DNA from: Vibrio gangliei
Lineage (GTDB): Bacteria > Pseudomonadota > Gammaproteobacteria > Enterobacterales > Vibrionaceae
Direction of reading: 5' to 3'
DNA length: 64,000 nucleotides
Assembly: GCF_026001925.1 (NCBI RefSeq)
Contig: NZ_AP021870.1
Location: 310,001 to 374,000, forward strand
Shown here in pieces: positions 18,276 to 27,533 of this stretch. A program made the translations under genes and the position numbers. Under the pieces are notes generated by a model, which was not told the origin of the DNA, searched no databases, and saw only the letters and a program-made list of their open reading frames with translations. Within the stretch, counting starts at the first letter, position 1. Every line of letters starts with the position of its first letter.

Positions 18276-19241
18276 ATGAAATTGAACAAAATCGTGCTTG
18301 CTGGATTGCTTGCCAGTTCTACCTTCACTACCAGCGTTTATGCGCAAACCTTGAAACTAGCGCATGCGTTGCCGACAGAGCATCCAGTGCATCAGTCTTT
18401 AGATTGGTTCGCAAACCATGTGAAAGAGGAAACCAACATTCGCGTTAAAGTGTATGCCAACGGCACGCTAGGGAATGAAACCAGTCTATTGCAAATGGTG
18501 CAAAACGGTACCGTTGCTTTCACGAAAGTCAGTGCTGCGCCATTAGAGTCATTCTCAAAAGATTACAAAATCCTTTCTCTTCCATATTTATACAGTAGCG
18601 AGCAGCAATATCGTGATGTCCTCAATGGTCCTATTGGCGACAAAATCCTAGCTTCATCACGTAAAGACGGCTTTGTTGGTTTAGCTTTCTTAGATGCCGG
18701 CGCACGTAGTTTTTATACCGACAAGCCAATTGAAAAGCCTGAAGACCTTAAGGGTATGAAGATCCGTGTGCAAAACTCTCCATTAGCGATCGATATCATT
18801 AAATCATTAGGCGCAACGCCAGTGCCACTGCCTTATGGTGAATTGTATTCTGCACTACAACAAGGTGTGGTTGATGGGGCTGAAAATAACATTCCTTCTT
18901 ATTATTCCTCGCGTCACTTTGAAGTGAAGAAGGTGTTCTCTTACGACAAACACACCATGGTGCCGGATGTATTGGTTGTATCAACGAGCGTTTGGGATGA
19001 GCTAACACCAGAACAACAAGACAAAATTCGCGCAGTAGCAAAAGAAACTGCGAAGCAACAAGAAGTTAACTGGAAGAAATACGTTGATCATGCGACAGCA
19101 GATTTAAAGTCAAAAGGCATTACGTTTGTTGATAGTGATACTGCATCATTCCAAGCGTCGGTGAAGCCTGTGTATGAGAAATTTAAGAAAGAAAACCCAG
19201 ATCTGGTGGATATGTTAAACGACATTCAAAACACAAAATAA
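18276..19241 (+). CDS. TRAP transporter periplasmic binding protein (DctP-like), probable hexuronate binder
   Basis: A 321-residue protein with a cleavable signal peptide (about 1-24, ending 'VYAQ') and the DctP fold. The landmark 'LKGMKIRVQNSPL' contains the conserved Arg that pairs with the substrate carboxylate. 'LYSALQQGVVDGAENN' is also typical of the family. It is the last TRAP gene, and a strong terminator follows. Hexuronate as ligand is inferred from the cluster, since DctP proteins bind many sugar acids. Confidence 0.9.
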   Translation: MKLNKIVLAGLLASSTFTTSVYAQTLKLAHALPTEHPVHQSLDWFANHVKEETNIRVKVYANGTLGNETSLLQMVQNGTVAFTKVSAAPLESFSKDYKILSLPYLYSSEQQYRDVLNGPIGDKILASSRKDGFVGLAFLDAGARSFYTDKPIEKPEDLKGMKIRVQNSPLAIDIIKSLGATPVPLPYGELYSALQQGVVDGAENNIPSYYSSRHFEVKKVFSYDKHTMVPDVLVVSTSVWDELTPEQQDKIRAVAKETAKQQEVNWKKYVDHATADLKSKGITFVDSDTASFQASVKPVYEKFKKENPDLVDMLNDIQNTK

Positions 19242-19249
19242 TGATGATC

Positions 19250-19287
19250 GTTCAGGTGGAGTGGTTCTTCACCTGAACCTATTTTTT
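19250..19287 (+). terminator. Terminator between the TRAP genes and uxuB
   Basis: GTTCAGGTG / CACCTGAAC with an 11-base loop is followed by CTATTTTTT. It starts 8 bp after the dctP-like stop, so uxuBA is either read through or has its own promoter in the next 70 bp. Confidence 0.8.
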
Positions 19288-19354
19288 AAGTCTTATCGCT
19301 CGTTGTGAGTCATGCGGAGGATTTAAAAAATAGTCACTCATTAGGCGAAGTAAA

Positions 19355-20872
19355 ATGAAGTTGAATCGTTCGAATTTAGATAAAATTATCGCTGCCTCTA
19401 TTCCTAACCAACGTAATTTAAATGCGCAAGTCGGCATTGTTCACTTAGGTTTTGGTGCATTTCATCGAGCCCATCAAGCATTAATTACGGATGTTACGAT
19501 GAAGGAGCTGGGTGGTGATTGGAAAATCGTGGGCGTGAATAATTGGCGTGCAGCCGGTAAACCGATACCGGAAACGGGCACAGAACAAGAGTTTGCCCAG
19601 CAAGATAATTTGTACACCGTAGCGGTAGGGGAAAATGAGTCGGTTTCACTTGAGGTGATTGGTGCTGTAGAAGAAGTGCTGTTTAGTAACCAAGTCGAGA
19701 AAATCTTGGCTTACATGACCAGTGAATCGGTCAAAATTGTCTCTCTAACGATTACCGAAAAAGGCTACTGTCATCATCCTTCTTCAGGTCGACTGGATGT
19801 GAATCATCCACTGGTTGTGCACGATTTAGCAAATATTGATGAACCACATAGTGCGATAGGCTTTTTAGTCGCTGCACTTAAAATTCGTAAAGAGCAGGGC
19901 ATTACGCCATTTACGCCGTTAACTTGCGATAACTTGCCGGAAAATGGCCACGTACTAAAACAAGTCGTGCTGGATTTTGCCGAGCAGCTTGAACCTGAAC
20001 TAGCCACTTGGATAAGAGACAACGTGCAATTCCCATGCAGCATGGTGGATCGAATTGTTCCTCAAACTACAGAGCAAGATATTGCCGCCATTTCGAAGCA
20101 ACTGGGCGCTGACGATCAATGTTGTGTTTCGACAGAGCCTTTTTTGCAATGGGTGATTGAAGATAAATTTAATAACGAACGGCCATTATGGGAGCAAACC
20201 TCTATCAGTAATATTTTGCTGACGGATGATGTGATTCCATTTGAAAACATGAAGTTACGCTTGCTTAACGGCACGCATTCCTCGATTGCTTATTTAGGTT
20301 ATTTGGCTGGATATCAAACCGTAGCTAACACGATAGCCGATCCTGATTTTAAAACTTTTATTCGTTATTTAATGGATAAGGAAATCAGTCCATCAGTACA
20401 TGTGCAAGGTATTGATTTAGAAGCCTATAAAGATCAATTAATCGAACGTTATCAAAACACGGCGTTGCAACATCGCACATGGCAAATTGCGATGGATGGT
20501 TCGCAAAAACTGCCACAGCGTTTCTTACAAACGATTCAATATGGTGTTGAGCATAATGTTTCTACTCCTGGCCTCGCGCTTGCTGTTGCGGCTTGGATGA
20601 AGTACGTCAGTGGGGTGGATGAACGTGGTGCCGCGATTGATGTGCGCGATCCTATGGCATCCAACTTCTTTCATATTTGGCAGACTCATGCAGAGTCACT
20701 CGATGAGGTGGTGTCTGCCTTCTTAAAACTCGATACGATTTTTAGCGCACAACTTGCATCAAATGAAGTGTTTAAGCAGCAGTTGGTTGAATATTTAGAC
20801 CAGCTAACTCAGTTGGGGGTGAAGCAGACATTACAGCGCTTCATGCAAACCCATTCTATTCAAATCAAGTGA
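19355..20872 (+). CDS. uxuB: Fructuronate reductase (mannonate oxidoreductase)
   Basis: A 505-residue member of the long-chain mannitol dehydrogenase family. The NAD-binding motif near the N-terminus is 'VHLGFGAFHRAHQA', followed by 'LTITEKGY' and the catalytic-region 'LRLLNGTHSSIAYLG' (about residues 299-313). It reduces D-fructuronate to D-mannonate. uxuA follows 13 bp later, fixing the assignment over mannitol dehydrogenase. Since no uxaB is present, a dual role on tagaturonate is possible, but nothing in the sequence shows it. Confidence 0.88.
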   Translation: MKLNRSNLDKIIAASIPNQRNLNAQVGIVHLGFGAFHRAHQALITDVTMKELGGDWKIVGVNNWRAAGKPIPETGTEQEFAQQDNLYTVAVGENESVSLEVIGAVEEVLFSNQVEKILAYMTSESVKIVSLTITEKGYCHHPSSGRLDVNHPLVVHDLANIDEPHSAIGFLVAALKIRKEQGITPFTPLTCDNLPENGHVLKQVVLDFAEQLEPELATWIRDNVQFPCSMVDRIVPQTTEQDIAAISKQLGADDQCCVSTEPFLQWVIEDKFNNERPLWEQTSISNILLTDDVIPFENMKLRLLNGTHSSIAYLGYLAGYQTVANTIADPDFKTFIRYLMDKEISPSVHVQGIDLEAYKDQLIERYQNTALQHRTWQIAMDGSQKLPQRFLQTIQYGVEHNVSTPGLALAVAAWMKYVSGVDERGAAIDVRDPMASNFFHIWQTHAESLDEVVSAFLKLDTIFSAQLASNEVFKQQLVEYLDQLTQLGVKQTLQRFMQTHSIQIK

Positions 20873-20885
20873 TACACAGGAAATA

Positions 20886-21947
20886 ATGATGAAAATGACG
20901 TTTCGTTGGTATGGCGAAGGCAACGACAAAATTTCGCTTGATCAAATTAAGCAGATCCCTGGTGTCGAAGGGATTGTTTGGTCATTACATGATATGCCTG
21001 CTGGCGCAAAATGGTCAGCAGAGCGTGTTGCTGAAGTAGAAAAACAGATCAAACAATTTGATTTTAATATCGATGTGGTGGAAAGCGTCAATGTGCATGA
21101 AGACATTAAACTTGGCTTGCCGACTCGTGACCAATACATCGAAAACTACAAAGATACATTACGAGTGTTGTCTAAGTTTGGCGTGAAAGTCGTTTGTTAT
21201 AACTTCATGCCAGTGTTTGACTGGACTCGTACCAATTTATATAAAAAGTTGCCAGATGGCTCGAATGCATTGTTTTTCGAAAAGAGCAAAATCAATGAAA
21301 TTGATCCGATTGAATTGATTGATACCATTTCAAAAAATACCGATGTGACTATGCCAGGATGGGAGCCAGAACGTTTGGCGAACCTGAAACAGACGTTCAA
21401 ACAATATGAAGGCTTTACTGCGGAAGATTTGTGGAAAAATTTGCAGTATTTCTTAGAGCAAATTATTCCTGTGGCGGAAGAGTGCGACATTAAAATGGCG
21501 ATTCACCCTGATGATCCTGCATTTCCCATTTTTGGTTTGCCGCGCATCATTATTAACAAAGAAAACATTGGTCGATTTTTAAAACTGGTGGATAAACCGC
21601 ACAATGGCTTAACGGTATGCACCGGTTCGCTTGGTTCTATTGATAATGACATTCCTGCCATCATTGATGCCTACCATGAGCGTATTCACTTTATGCATAT
21701 TCGCAATGTAAAACGTTTCGAAAATGGCGACTTCATCGAAAGCTCACACCGTGCCTGTGATGGTTCGGTCGATATTGTGGAAGTGGTCAAAACCTTGCAC
21801 AAGTATCAATATCAAGGTTACGTTCGCCCTGATCATGGTCGTCATATTTGGGGGGAAGAAAAGTGGGCAAGGCCGGGTTATGGCTTATATGACCGCGCCC
21901 TCGGTATTATGTACATTAATGGCATTTGGGACTCGTTGAATCACTAA
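20886..21947 (+). CDS. uxuA: Mannonate dehydratase
   Basis: A 353-residue TIM-barrel enzyme that converts D-mannonate to 2-keto-3-deoxygluconate. Landmarks are 'MTFRWYGEGND', 'VCYNFMPVFDWTRT', 'MAIHPDDPAFPIFGLPRI', 'HFMHIRNVKR' and 'YVRPDHGRHIWGE'; these include the His/Cys/Asp metal ligands of the family. It is somewhat shorter than the E. coli enzyme but has all core motifs. AGGA lies 5 bases before the first of two adjacent ATGs. It ends the uxuBA transcript, with a terminator 27 bp later. Confidence 0.93.
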   Translation: MMKMTFRWYGEGNDKISLDQIKQIPGVEGIVWSLHDMPAGAKWSAERVAEVEKQIKQFDFNIDVVESVNVHEDIKLGLPTRDQYIENYKDTLRVLSKFGVKVVCYNFMPVFDWTRTNLYKKLPDGSNALFFEKSKINEIDPIELIDTISKNTDVTMPGWEPERLANLKQTFKQYEGFTAEDLWKNLQYFLEQIIPVAEECDIKMAIHPDDPAFPIFGLPRIIINKENIGRFLKLVDKPHNGLTVCTGSLGSIDNDIPAIIDAYHERIHFMHIRNVKRFENGDFIESSHRACDGSVDIVEVVKTLHKYQYQGYVRPDHGRHIWGEEKWARPGYGLYDRALGIMYINGIWDSLNH

Positions 21948-21973
21948 TTAGATTACGACGATATGAATACATG

Positions 21974-22012
21974 AAAGGCTATCTAAGAGAAATATTTAGG
22001 TAGCCTTTTTTG
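21974..22012 (+). terminator. Terminator after uxuA
   Basis: AAAGGCTATCTAA / TTTAGGTAGCCTTT pairs with one mismatch and continues into a T6 run. Confidence 0.85.
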
Positions 22013-22062
22013 TTACTTGAGTGAATATTTAATGGCTGTCCGTTTGAGCCTATTTGTTGTCT

Positions 22063-22617
22063 CTATTTGCTTTTTGGGGCTAAGCCAGGTTCATCAAGAG
22101 AAGAAGATTCTAACTTTTTGTTGTAGCGATATAGGCGCAGGATAGTAAACAAATTGACCGTTAATAGTGTTGCTTCCAATAAGGTGCCGCCAATCGAACC
22201 GACGATAATATTATTGGCGAGCCAACACATCGCGCCGACAATAAACGCAATCCGCATTTGAATGCCTTTTAATACAAATACCGCAATAGTGCCAAGTACT
22301 GAGCCGGCAATCGGAAGAAGATCTAACGGGCTTTTCATAAAATACAGCCCCAGTGACAGGCTGATGAGGACAAATATCGTCGCAACCAACTTAGATGAAG
22401 TTTTGATTGCCATGCCGGTACGGATAAACGACAGCAGGGTGCTTAGCGCTGAAATTGTTGAACCTAGAAGGTAGAAATGCACGATATTATTAAACTGAAA
22501 AATCAGCATCACAATTTTAAGTTTGCGATCATCTTTTTGATAAAAGGTGGAAATACCGAGCGCAAAACTAAGAAAGCCTAACCATTGTGCAAAGGGAAGG
22601 TTCAACAAATAATCCAT
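22063..22617 (-). CDS. ygjV: YgjV-family inner-membrane protein
   Basis: A 184-residue protein with about six hydrophobic helices and a charged C-terminal tail. The opening 'QWLGFLSFALGISTFYQKDDRKLK' region and the later 'CWLANNIIVGSIGGTLLEA' match the YgjV family. The biochemical role is unknown. In E. coli ygjV is next to uxaA, and here it closes the hexuronate cluster. The 17-bp TTGGTATAAC-type operator lies 22 bp before its start, which ties it to the same regulator. Confidence 0.82.
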   Translation of the reverse strand: MDYLLNLPFAQWLGFLSFALGISTFYQKDDRKLKIVMLIFQFNNIVHFYLLGSTISALSTLLSFIRTGMAIKTSSKLVATIFVLISLSLGLYFMKSPLDLLPIAGSVLGTIAVFVLKGIQMRIAFIVGAMCWLANNIIVGSIGGTLLEATLLTVNLFTILRLYRYNKKLESSSLDEPGLAPKSK

Positions 22618-22638
22618 GTTATTACCTTTACTTATGAA

Positions 22639-22655
22639 AAGTTGTTATACCAATT
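22639..22655. promoter_or_regulatory. Predicted hexuronate-regulator operator upstream of ygjV
   Basis: AAGTTGTTATACCAATT is the exact reverse complement of the 17-mer at 16152-16168. It sits 22 bp upstream of the ygjV start, overlapping the expected promoter. Confidence 0.7.
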
Positions 22656-22710
22656 AGACTAACATGCTCAATGGTAATTTGAAATAAAAAGCAGTTTCAT
22701 TATTTTAATT

Positions 22711-23688
22711 TCAAGATTCAGAGTAATGATCGGATGCAATGTCATTTTGAATAGATTGGCAAATACTTTCTCTGATCCATTGATGCCCTTTATCTTGGTT
22801 ATTTCTTTCATGCCACAACAGTACGTAGGCCATCGGCATAAATTCAAACGGTAATGCTAATTGTGTTAGTGGGTAGAGTTTGAGTGCATGACTGGCAAAG
22901 CTCGAAGGTAAAGTGAAGATTAAATCGGTATGCGCACACACACTGGCTGCACCATAAAAATCAGGAACCGTGGTGTTGATTTTGCGGTGATGTCCTCTAT
23001 CGGCAAGAAAATAATCGAGTGCCCACCATTCTTTTCCTTCGCAACGAACTTGAACGTGCGACAAGCCTAAGTATTGTTCTAGTGACCAATCAGTCTCTTT
23101 CAGTTTATCTAAGATAGGGTGGTGATGTCGAACCAGGCAAACCTGACGATCGCGAAATAAAGTCTGGTGCTCTATACCTTCAGGAAGACGATCAATATTA
23201 AAGCCCGATTGGGGGCTAAGGTCACGTCCTGCAATACCAAAATCGATCTGACCTTGCTGTAAATCGTGAAATGATTGACCTGTCCACAAATAGGAATCGA
23301 GTTGTATGTCTGGTGCTTGGCTCAGCAAGGAACCAATAAAGGAGGGAATTAACGTTTCGTAAGCACTTTCCACCATAGAAAAACTGAATTTTCGGTGGCT
23401 GGTGGCAGGATCGAAAGAGGGGGGCTGGGTCAGTTGATAGAGATCTTGCAACACATCTGGCAGGAGTTTTGCTAAGGTTAACGCGTGCGCGGTTGGCTTT
23501 AAACCGTGCGATGTGCGTTGAAATAATGGGTCTTCTAACGTATCACGCAAGCGATTCAAGCTTTTGCTCAGTGCTGATTGACTGAGATTCAGGCGGTAAG
23601 CGGCACGGGTGACACTTTGTTCTTCAATTAGAACTTGCAAGATAACAAGTAAGTTTAAGTCAATGCGGGCGAGTTTATCTAAATTCAC
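22711..23688 (-). CDS. LysR-family transcriptional regulator
   Basis: A 325-residue regulator. The N-terminal winged helix (about 5-65) shows 'LVILQVLIEEQSVTRAAYRL', then 'SQSALSKSLNRLRDTLEDPLF'. A periplasmic-binding-protein-like effector domain spans about 95-305. It is divergent from the MFS exporter gene, 118 bp apart, the usual arrangement for a LysR regulator and its target. The effector is unknown. Confidence 0.87.
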   Translation of the reverse strand: MNLDKLARIDLNLLVILQVLIEEQSVTRAAYRLNLSQSALSKSLNRLRDTLEDPLFQRTSHGLKPTAHALTLAKLLPDVLQDLYQLTQPPSFDPATSHRKFSFSMVESAYETLIPSFIGSLLSQAPDIQLDSYLWTGQSFHDLQQGQIDFGIAGRDLSPQSGFNIDRLPEGIEHQTLFRDRQVCLVRHHHPILDKLKETDWSLEQYLGLSHVQVRCEGKEWWALDYFLADRGHHRKINTTVPDFYGAASVCAHTDLIFTLPSSFASHALKLYPLTQLALPFEFMPMAYVLLWHERNNQDKGHQWIRESICQSIQNDIASDHYSES

Positions 23689-23806
23689 TGTTATTCCTTA
23701 ATGGAAATTGTCTTTCGAAATTATACCATTTCAATTCATAACATCTAGACGCTAGACTTGCGCCCCAGAAAACAATCCTATTTCGCCGTTAGATTAGAGA
23801 GAACTC

Positions 23807-25012
23807 ATGCAACGTAATCTTTTACCCATGTTAATGACCATGGTGCTATTAAGCCCGCTGGCCATTGATATCTTTTTGCCTTCTTTGCCTACCATGGCCA
23901 ATGAATTTTCTGTGTCCAACAGTGACGTGCAATCGACGTTGATTCTGTTCTTATTTGCTATGGGGGTTGGGCAAATCATTATTGGGCCATTAGCCGACCG
24001 ATTTGGCCGTCGTCCAGTGGCGCTATTTGGCATTGTGCTTTATGGATTAAGCAGTTTACTTGCAGCAATGGCGCAGCAGTTCGAAGTCTTACAGTTAGCG
24101 CGTGTACTGCAAGGTTTGGCAGCGTGCTCAACGTCAATCGTGGTGTTTAGTGCGGTACGAGATTGTTATAGCGTAAAAGATGGCGCGAAAATCTACAGCT
24201 ATCTTAATGGCGCTATTTGTGTGATCCCTGCTTTAGCTCCAACATTAGGTGGTGTTTTGGCACTGCATTTCGGTTGGCGTTCAACCTTCTTCTTTATGAC
24301 AGCGTATGCGGTGTTGATTTTATTTATGGTCGCATTTCGTTTTCCAGAAACACGCCCAGAGAACACGGTTAGCGATGGCGCTTTATATCGTTGGGCTCGT
24401 TATAAACCCGTATTGATGGATCGTCATTTCTTGTTTTATGCCATTTGTTGTATGACGGGAATGGGCGCGATTCTAACCTATGTCTCTTATGCGCCAGTTT
24501 GGCTGATTGGCCATCTTGGTTTATCTGAGCTGTCGTTTAGTGGGTTATTTGGGGTCAACGCATTGATTAATATTGCTGCGTGTTTTGGTGCTCCGTGGGT
24601 GATTAAAAAGCTCGGTAACCGAACCACGGTCATTTGGGCATTATCATTGTTTATCTTGTCGGCGCTATTACAGTTGGCCGTGCAAATGGCGGCAATCAGT
24701 TCACCTCTATTAGCAGGTATTGGCTTTATGCTGCCTATGGCTTTGTTGTGTATTGGTTTTGCCTTTTTACTGGGCCCTGCAACCAGCATGGCATTATCTG
24801 GCTTTGGTGAGCGAGCGGGTACGGCTGCTGCGATGCTTGGATTTATCCAAATGAGTGGTGCTTCATTGTTGGCCGCGTTAATTCAACAAACACCACTAAG
24901 TGCACCTTATGCCGCAATGGTCGTAATGGCAGGTGGAGCAACCGTATTACTTGCAGTGATGAAGATGAAAAGAATGAATGCGTGGCATGTTGAACGAATG
25001 GCTCACGATTGA
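23807..25012 (+). CDS. MFS multidrug exporter, Bcr/CflA family
   Basis: A 401-residue 12-helix transporter. Motif A 'GPLADRFGRRPVALFG' lies between TM2 and TM3, and 'SPLAIDIFLPSLP' at the N-terminus is characteristic of Bcr/CflA/CmlA proteins. It is a proton-driven exporter of unknown substrate. The LysR gene reads divergently and is the likely regulator. Confidence 0.88.
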   Translation: MQRNLLPMLMTMVLLSPLAIDIFLPSLPTMANEFSVSNSDVQSTLILFLFAMGVGQIIIGPLADRFGRRPVALFGIVLYGLSSLLAAMAQQFEVLQLARVLQGLAACSTSIVVFSAVRDCYSVKDGAKIYSYLNGAICVIPALAPTLGGVLALHFGWRSTFFFMTAYAVLILFMVAFRFPETRPENTVSDGALYRWARYKPVLMDRHFLFYAICCMTGMGAILTYVSYAPVWLIGHLGLSELSFSGLFGVNALINIAACFGAPWVIKKLGNRTTVIWALSLFILSALLQLAVQMAAISSPLLAGIGFMLPMALLCIGFAFLLGPATSMALSGFGERAGTAAAMLGFIQMSGASLLAALIQQTPLSAPYAAMVVMAGGATVLLAVMKMKRMNAWHVERMAHD

Positions 25013-25058
25013 TGTGCCACGCCTTCTCTTTATAAATTACTCATATAAATTATTAATG

Positions 25059-25085
25059 AAAGTCAGCGTTTTGCTGGCTTTTTTA
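25059..25085 (+). terminator. Terminator after the Bcr/CflA exporter
   Basis: AAGTCAGC / GCTGGCTT with a GU pair and a short TTTT loop is followed by a T-rich tail. Confidence 0.75.
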
Positions 25086-25135
25086 TTATGCGGATTTATG
25101 CTGTTATTTCATCGGACTATTAGCAAGGATTGCCC

Positions 25136-25546
25136 ATGATCGAATACAAAGTTAATCAATCGATTTCAACTCAGCAGTTTATTGATTTATTAAAACAAAC
25201 CAGCTTAGGTGAACGTCGTCCAATCCATGATGAAGTGACTATTGAAGGCATGCTGGAACATTGCGATTTACTGGTAACGGCGTGGCAAGGAAACACATTG
25301 GTGGGGGTAGCGCGTTCTGTGACGGATTTTCATTATTGCTGCTATTTATCTGATTTAGCGGTTTCAGAGCAAATACAAGCCAAAGGAGTAGGAAAACAGC
25401 TCATTATTGAAACATTTAAGCAGTTAAAACCCGGTTGTAAGCTAAATCTATTAGCCGCGCCTTTGGCTGTCGAGTATTATCCCCATATCGGTTTTGAACC
25501 TCACCATAGCGCATGGATTTTATCGGATCTTAGTCAGCTTCAATAA
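25136..25546 (+). CDS. GNAT-family N-acetyltransferase
   Basis: A 136-residue acetyltransferase of the GNAT fold. The acetyl-CoA pocket motif is 'QAKGVGKQLI' (motif A, Q/RxxGxG/A), preceded by 'LSDLAVSEQI' and followed by 'YYPHIGFEPH'. I used the ATG at 25136 with AAGGAT upstream rather than a TTG two codons earlier. The substrate is unknown. The next gene follows 27 bp later, perhaps in the same transcript. Confidence 0.85.
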   Translation: MIEYKVNQSISTQQFIDLLKQTSLGERRPIHDEVTIEGMLEHCDLLVTAWQGNTLVGVARSVTDFHYCCYLSDLAVSEQIQAKGVGKQLIIETFKQLKPGCKLNLLAAPLAVEYYPHIGFEPHHSAWILSDLSQLQ

Positions 25547-25573
25547 CTCATTTTAACTTGGAAAATTAGTGAC

Positions 25574-25858
25574 ATGATCACCTTACAAACAGGCCTAATT
25601 TATTGCTTGCTCATCAGCATGATTACTTTCTTTGTGTATTGGAAAGACAAACGTGCATCGATCAAAGGAAGTTGGAGAACACCTGAAAAAACACTGCATT
25701 TATTGGCATTTTTAGGTGGGTGGCCAGGTGCACTCATTGCCCAACGTGTTTTTCGTCATAAAATCAGTAAGTTCAAATTTCAATTTGTGTTTTGGTTACT
25801 GGTTATTCTCAACTGCATTGGAACCGTGCTTATTCAGAATCCGGACTTTTATATGTAG
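25574..25858 (+). CDS. DUF1294 small membrane protein
   Basis: A 94-residue protein with an N-terminal helix, a basic loop ('YWKDKRASIKGSWRTPEKTL'), the motif 'LAFLGGWPGALIAQRVFRHK' and a C-terminal helix. These match the DUF1294 family of inner-membrane proteins. The function is unknown. It lies between two GNAT genes in the same direction. Confidence 0.85.
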   Translation: MITLQTGLIYCLLISMITFFVYWKDKRASIKGSWRTPEKTLHLLAFLGGWPGALIAQRVFRHKISKFKFQFVFWLLVILNCIGTVLIQNPDFYM

Positions 25859-26006
25859 TTTTCTTTACTTGCTGGCTATTATTTATACTTTTGTGAATAA
25901 GTTTGATATCATCCACACAATTCATCGAGTCATTCACTCGGCTTTCAATTTCAATCATATTAATTAACTACAGTTAAGGATGACGGACTACAACCTAGGT
26001 GTATTC

Positions 26007-26558
26007 ATGTCGATCAAACCCTCTCAAAATCATAATCCTGCTATTGAGCTTGTTGAAGACGCTCAAATTGTCGAAATTCCCGAGCAGGCTTGGCCTCAAA
26101 TCGAACAAATTCAAGACGTCGCTTACCGTGATGGGTTAGCGGAAGATATTGATATTTTGAAAATTAAAGCCGATGTTTCTCCTGAAACGTGCTTTGTTTG
26201 TATGGATGAAGAGCAGCAAGTTTTAGGTTATGTTTTGGCTCACCCTTGGGAAAGTGATCAGCCACCCTGCATTAATCAAGATATTTCTGATAGCGAAGAA
26301 GTGGTGAGCCCAGAAGACGCCTCGACCTTATATATTCATGATTTAGCCATTAGCCCTAAAGCTCGTGGTGTTGGCGTGGCACAGGCGTTAATTGAAAATT
26401 TGCTAGATCAAGCACAAGCATTCAATATTGATACGGTTTCTTTAGTTGCAGTACAAGGTATGGCTGGATTTTGGTCGAAATATGGTTTTAAATCAATGAA
26501 GTCAAACAGTACTGACAGTTACGGTGACGATGCACAATTTATGGTGAACCAACTCTAG
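26007..26558 (+). CDS. GNAT-family N-acetyltransferase
   Basis: A 183-residue GNAT protein. Motif A is 'SPKARGVGVAQALIENLL', preceded by 'LYIHDLAIS', and 'GFWSKYGFKSM' follows. I prefer the ATG at 26007 (AGGT upstream) to the in-frame ATG at 25980, whose GGA is too close to act as a ribosome site. The long acidic insert before motif A ('SDSEEVVSPEDAST') is unusual. The substrate is unknown. Confidence 0.82.
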   Translation: MSIKPSQNHNPAIELVEDAQIVEIPEQAWPQIEQIQDVAYRDGLAEDIDILKIKADVSPETCFVCMDEEQQVLGYVLAHPWESDQPPCINQDISDSEEVVSPEDASTLYIHDLAISPKARGVGVAQALIENLLDQAQAFNIDTVSLVAVQGMAGFWSKYGFKSMKSNSTDSYGDDAQFMVNQL

Positions 26559-26662
26559 ACGCTACCTCTTCAGTATTCTCATTTCATAGCATCGAAACCG
26601 ATTCTCTGTAATCGATGAGTAAGCCTTTCAAACCCATTAGGCTTTATACAAGGACAGATGCT

Positions 26663-27502
26663 ATGAATTCCAGTTATCCACTCGTTTCTCCTACCTGGTT
26701 ATTTGATCATTTTGATGATGACAATTTAGTTGTTCTCGATGCAACGACAGCGCATGCGGCAGCCGGTGAGGCATTGCAATTACCACGTCAATATTTACCG
26801 AACTCTCAAGCGTTCGATCTTGAAAATGTGTTCTTAGATAAATCCAATCCATTACCGAACACGATGCCAACGGTGGAGCATTTTACCGCTCAAGCGCGAC
26901 AACTGGGTATCAATGATGAGAGTGTGGTGGTGCTTTATGATGCGCGTGGTTTGTATTCCGCCCCTCGAGCTTGGTGGGTATTTAAAACCATGGGCTTTGA
27001 ACATGTTTATGTATTAGATGGTGGCGTCGCTACTTGGCAATCTATGGGTTACCCGCTGGTGGATCAATATTCACCTATTGAGCGTCCGAGTGGAAATATC
27101 ACCGCGTACTTTGATGCGAGTAAAGTGTGTTCTGCAGATGATGTGTTAGCCGCGATGGATAAGCCTGAAATTCAAATCATTGATGTGCGTTCAACAGAGC
27201 GATTCTTAGGGCAAGTTACTGAACCAAGAGAAGGGATGCGTGCTGGGCATATTCCCACTTCTTTGAACCTGCCATTTGGTCAAATATTATTAGGGCATCG
27301 ATATAAATCAGTGGAAGAAATCCGTACTTTGTTTGATCAAGTAGGTATGGACCCGAGCAAAAAATGGATCTTTTCCTGCGGTTCAGGCATGACCGCTTGT
27401 ATTGTGATTTTGGCAGCCTATGCTTGTGGCTACACAGATATTTCGGTTTATGACGGCTCTTGGAGTGAATGGGGCGCGAACTCGAACTTACCGATTGCAT
27501 AA
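26663..27502 (+). CDS. sseA: Sulfurtransferase, 3-mercaptopyruvate type (SseA)
   Basis: A 279-residue protein with two rhodanese domains (about 5-140 and 160-278). The C-terminal one carries the active-site loop 'CGSGMTA' (the family has CGSGVTA), with the catalytic Cys that takes up sulfur from 3-mercaptopyruvate. Other family marks are 'SAPRAWWVFKTMG', 'RAGHIPTSLNLPF' and 'YDGSWSEWGA'. The ATG at 26663 has GGA upstream and gives the family length; an in-frame ATG at 26615 would add 16 residues. Confidence 0.9.
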   Translation: MNSSYPLVSPTWLFDHFDDDNLVVLDATTAHAAAGEALQLPRQYLPNSQAFDLENVFLDKSNPLPNTMPTVEHFTAQARQLGINDESVVVLYDARGLYSAPRAWWVFKTMGFEHVYVLDGGVATWQSMGYPLVDQYSPIERPSGNITAYFDASKVCSADDVLAAMDKPEIQIIDVRSTERFLGQVTEPREGMRAGHIPTSLNLPFGQILLGHRYKSVEEIRTLFDQVGMDPSKKWIFSCGSGMTACIVILAAYACGYTDISVYDGSWSEWGANSNLPIA

Positions 27503-27533
27503 CATTAAGGCCTCAGACTTTAAGGAAAAATAT

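Noticed and set aside
19355..20872. Mannitol dehydrogenase as the identity of the 505-residue oxidoreductase
   Set aside because: Same family, but the adjacent uxuA and the hexuronate cluster favour fructuronate reductase.
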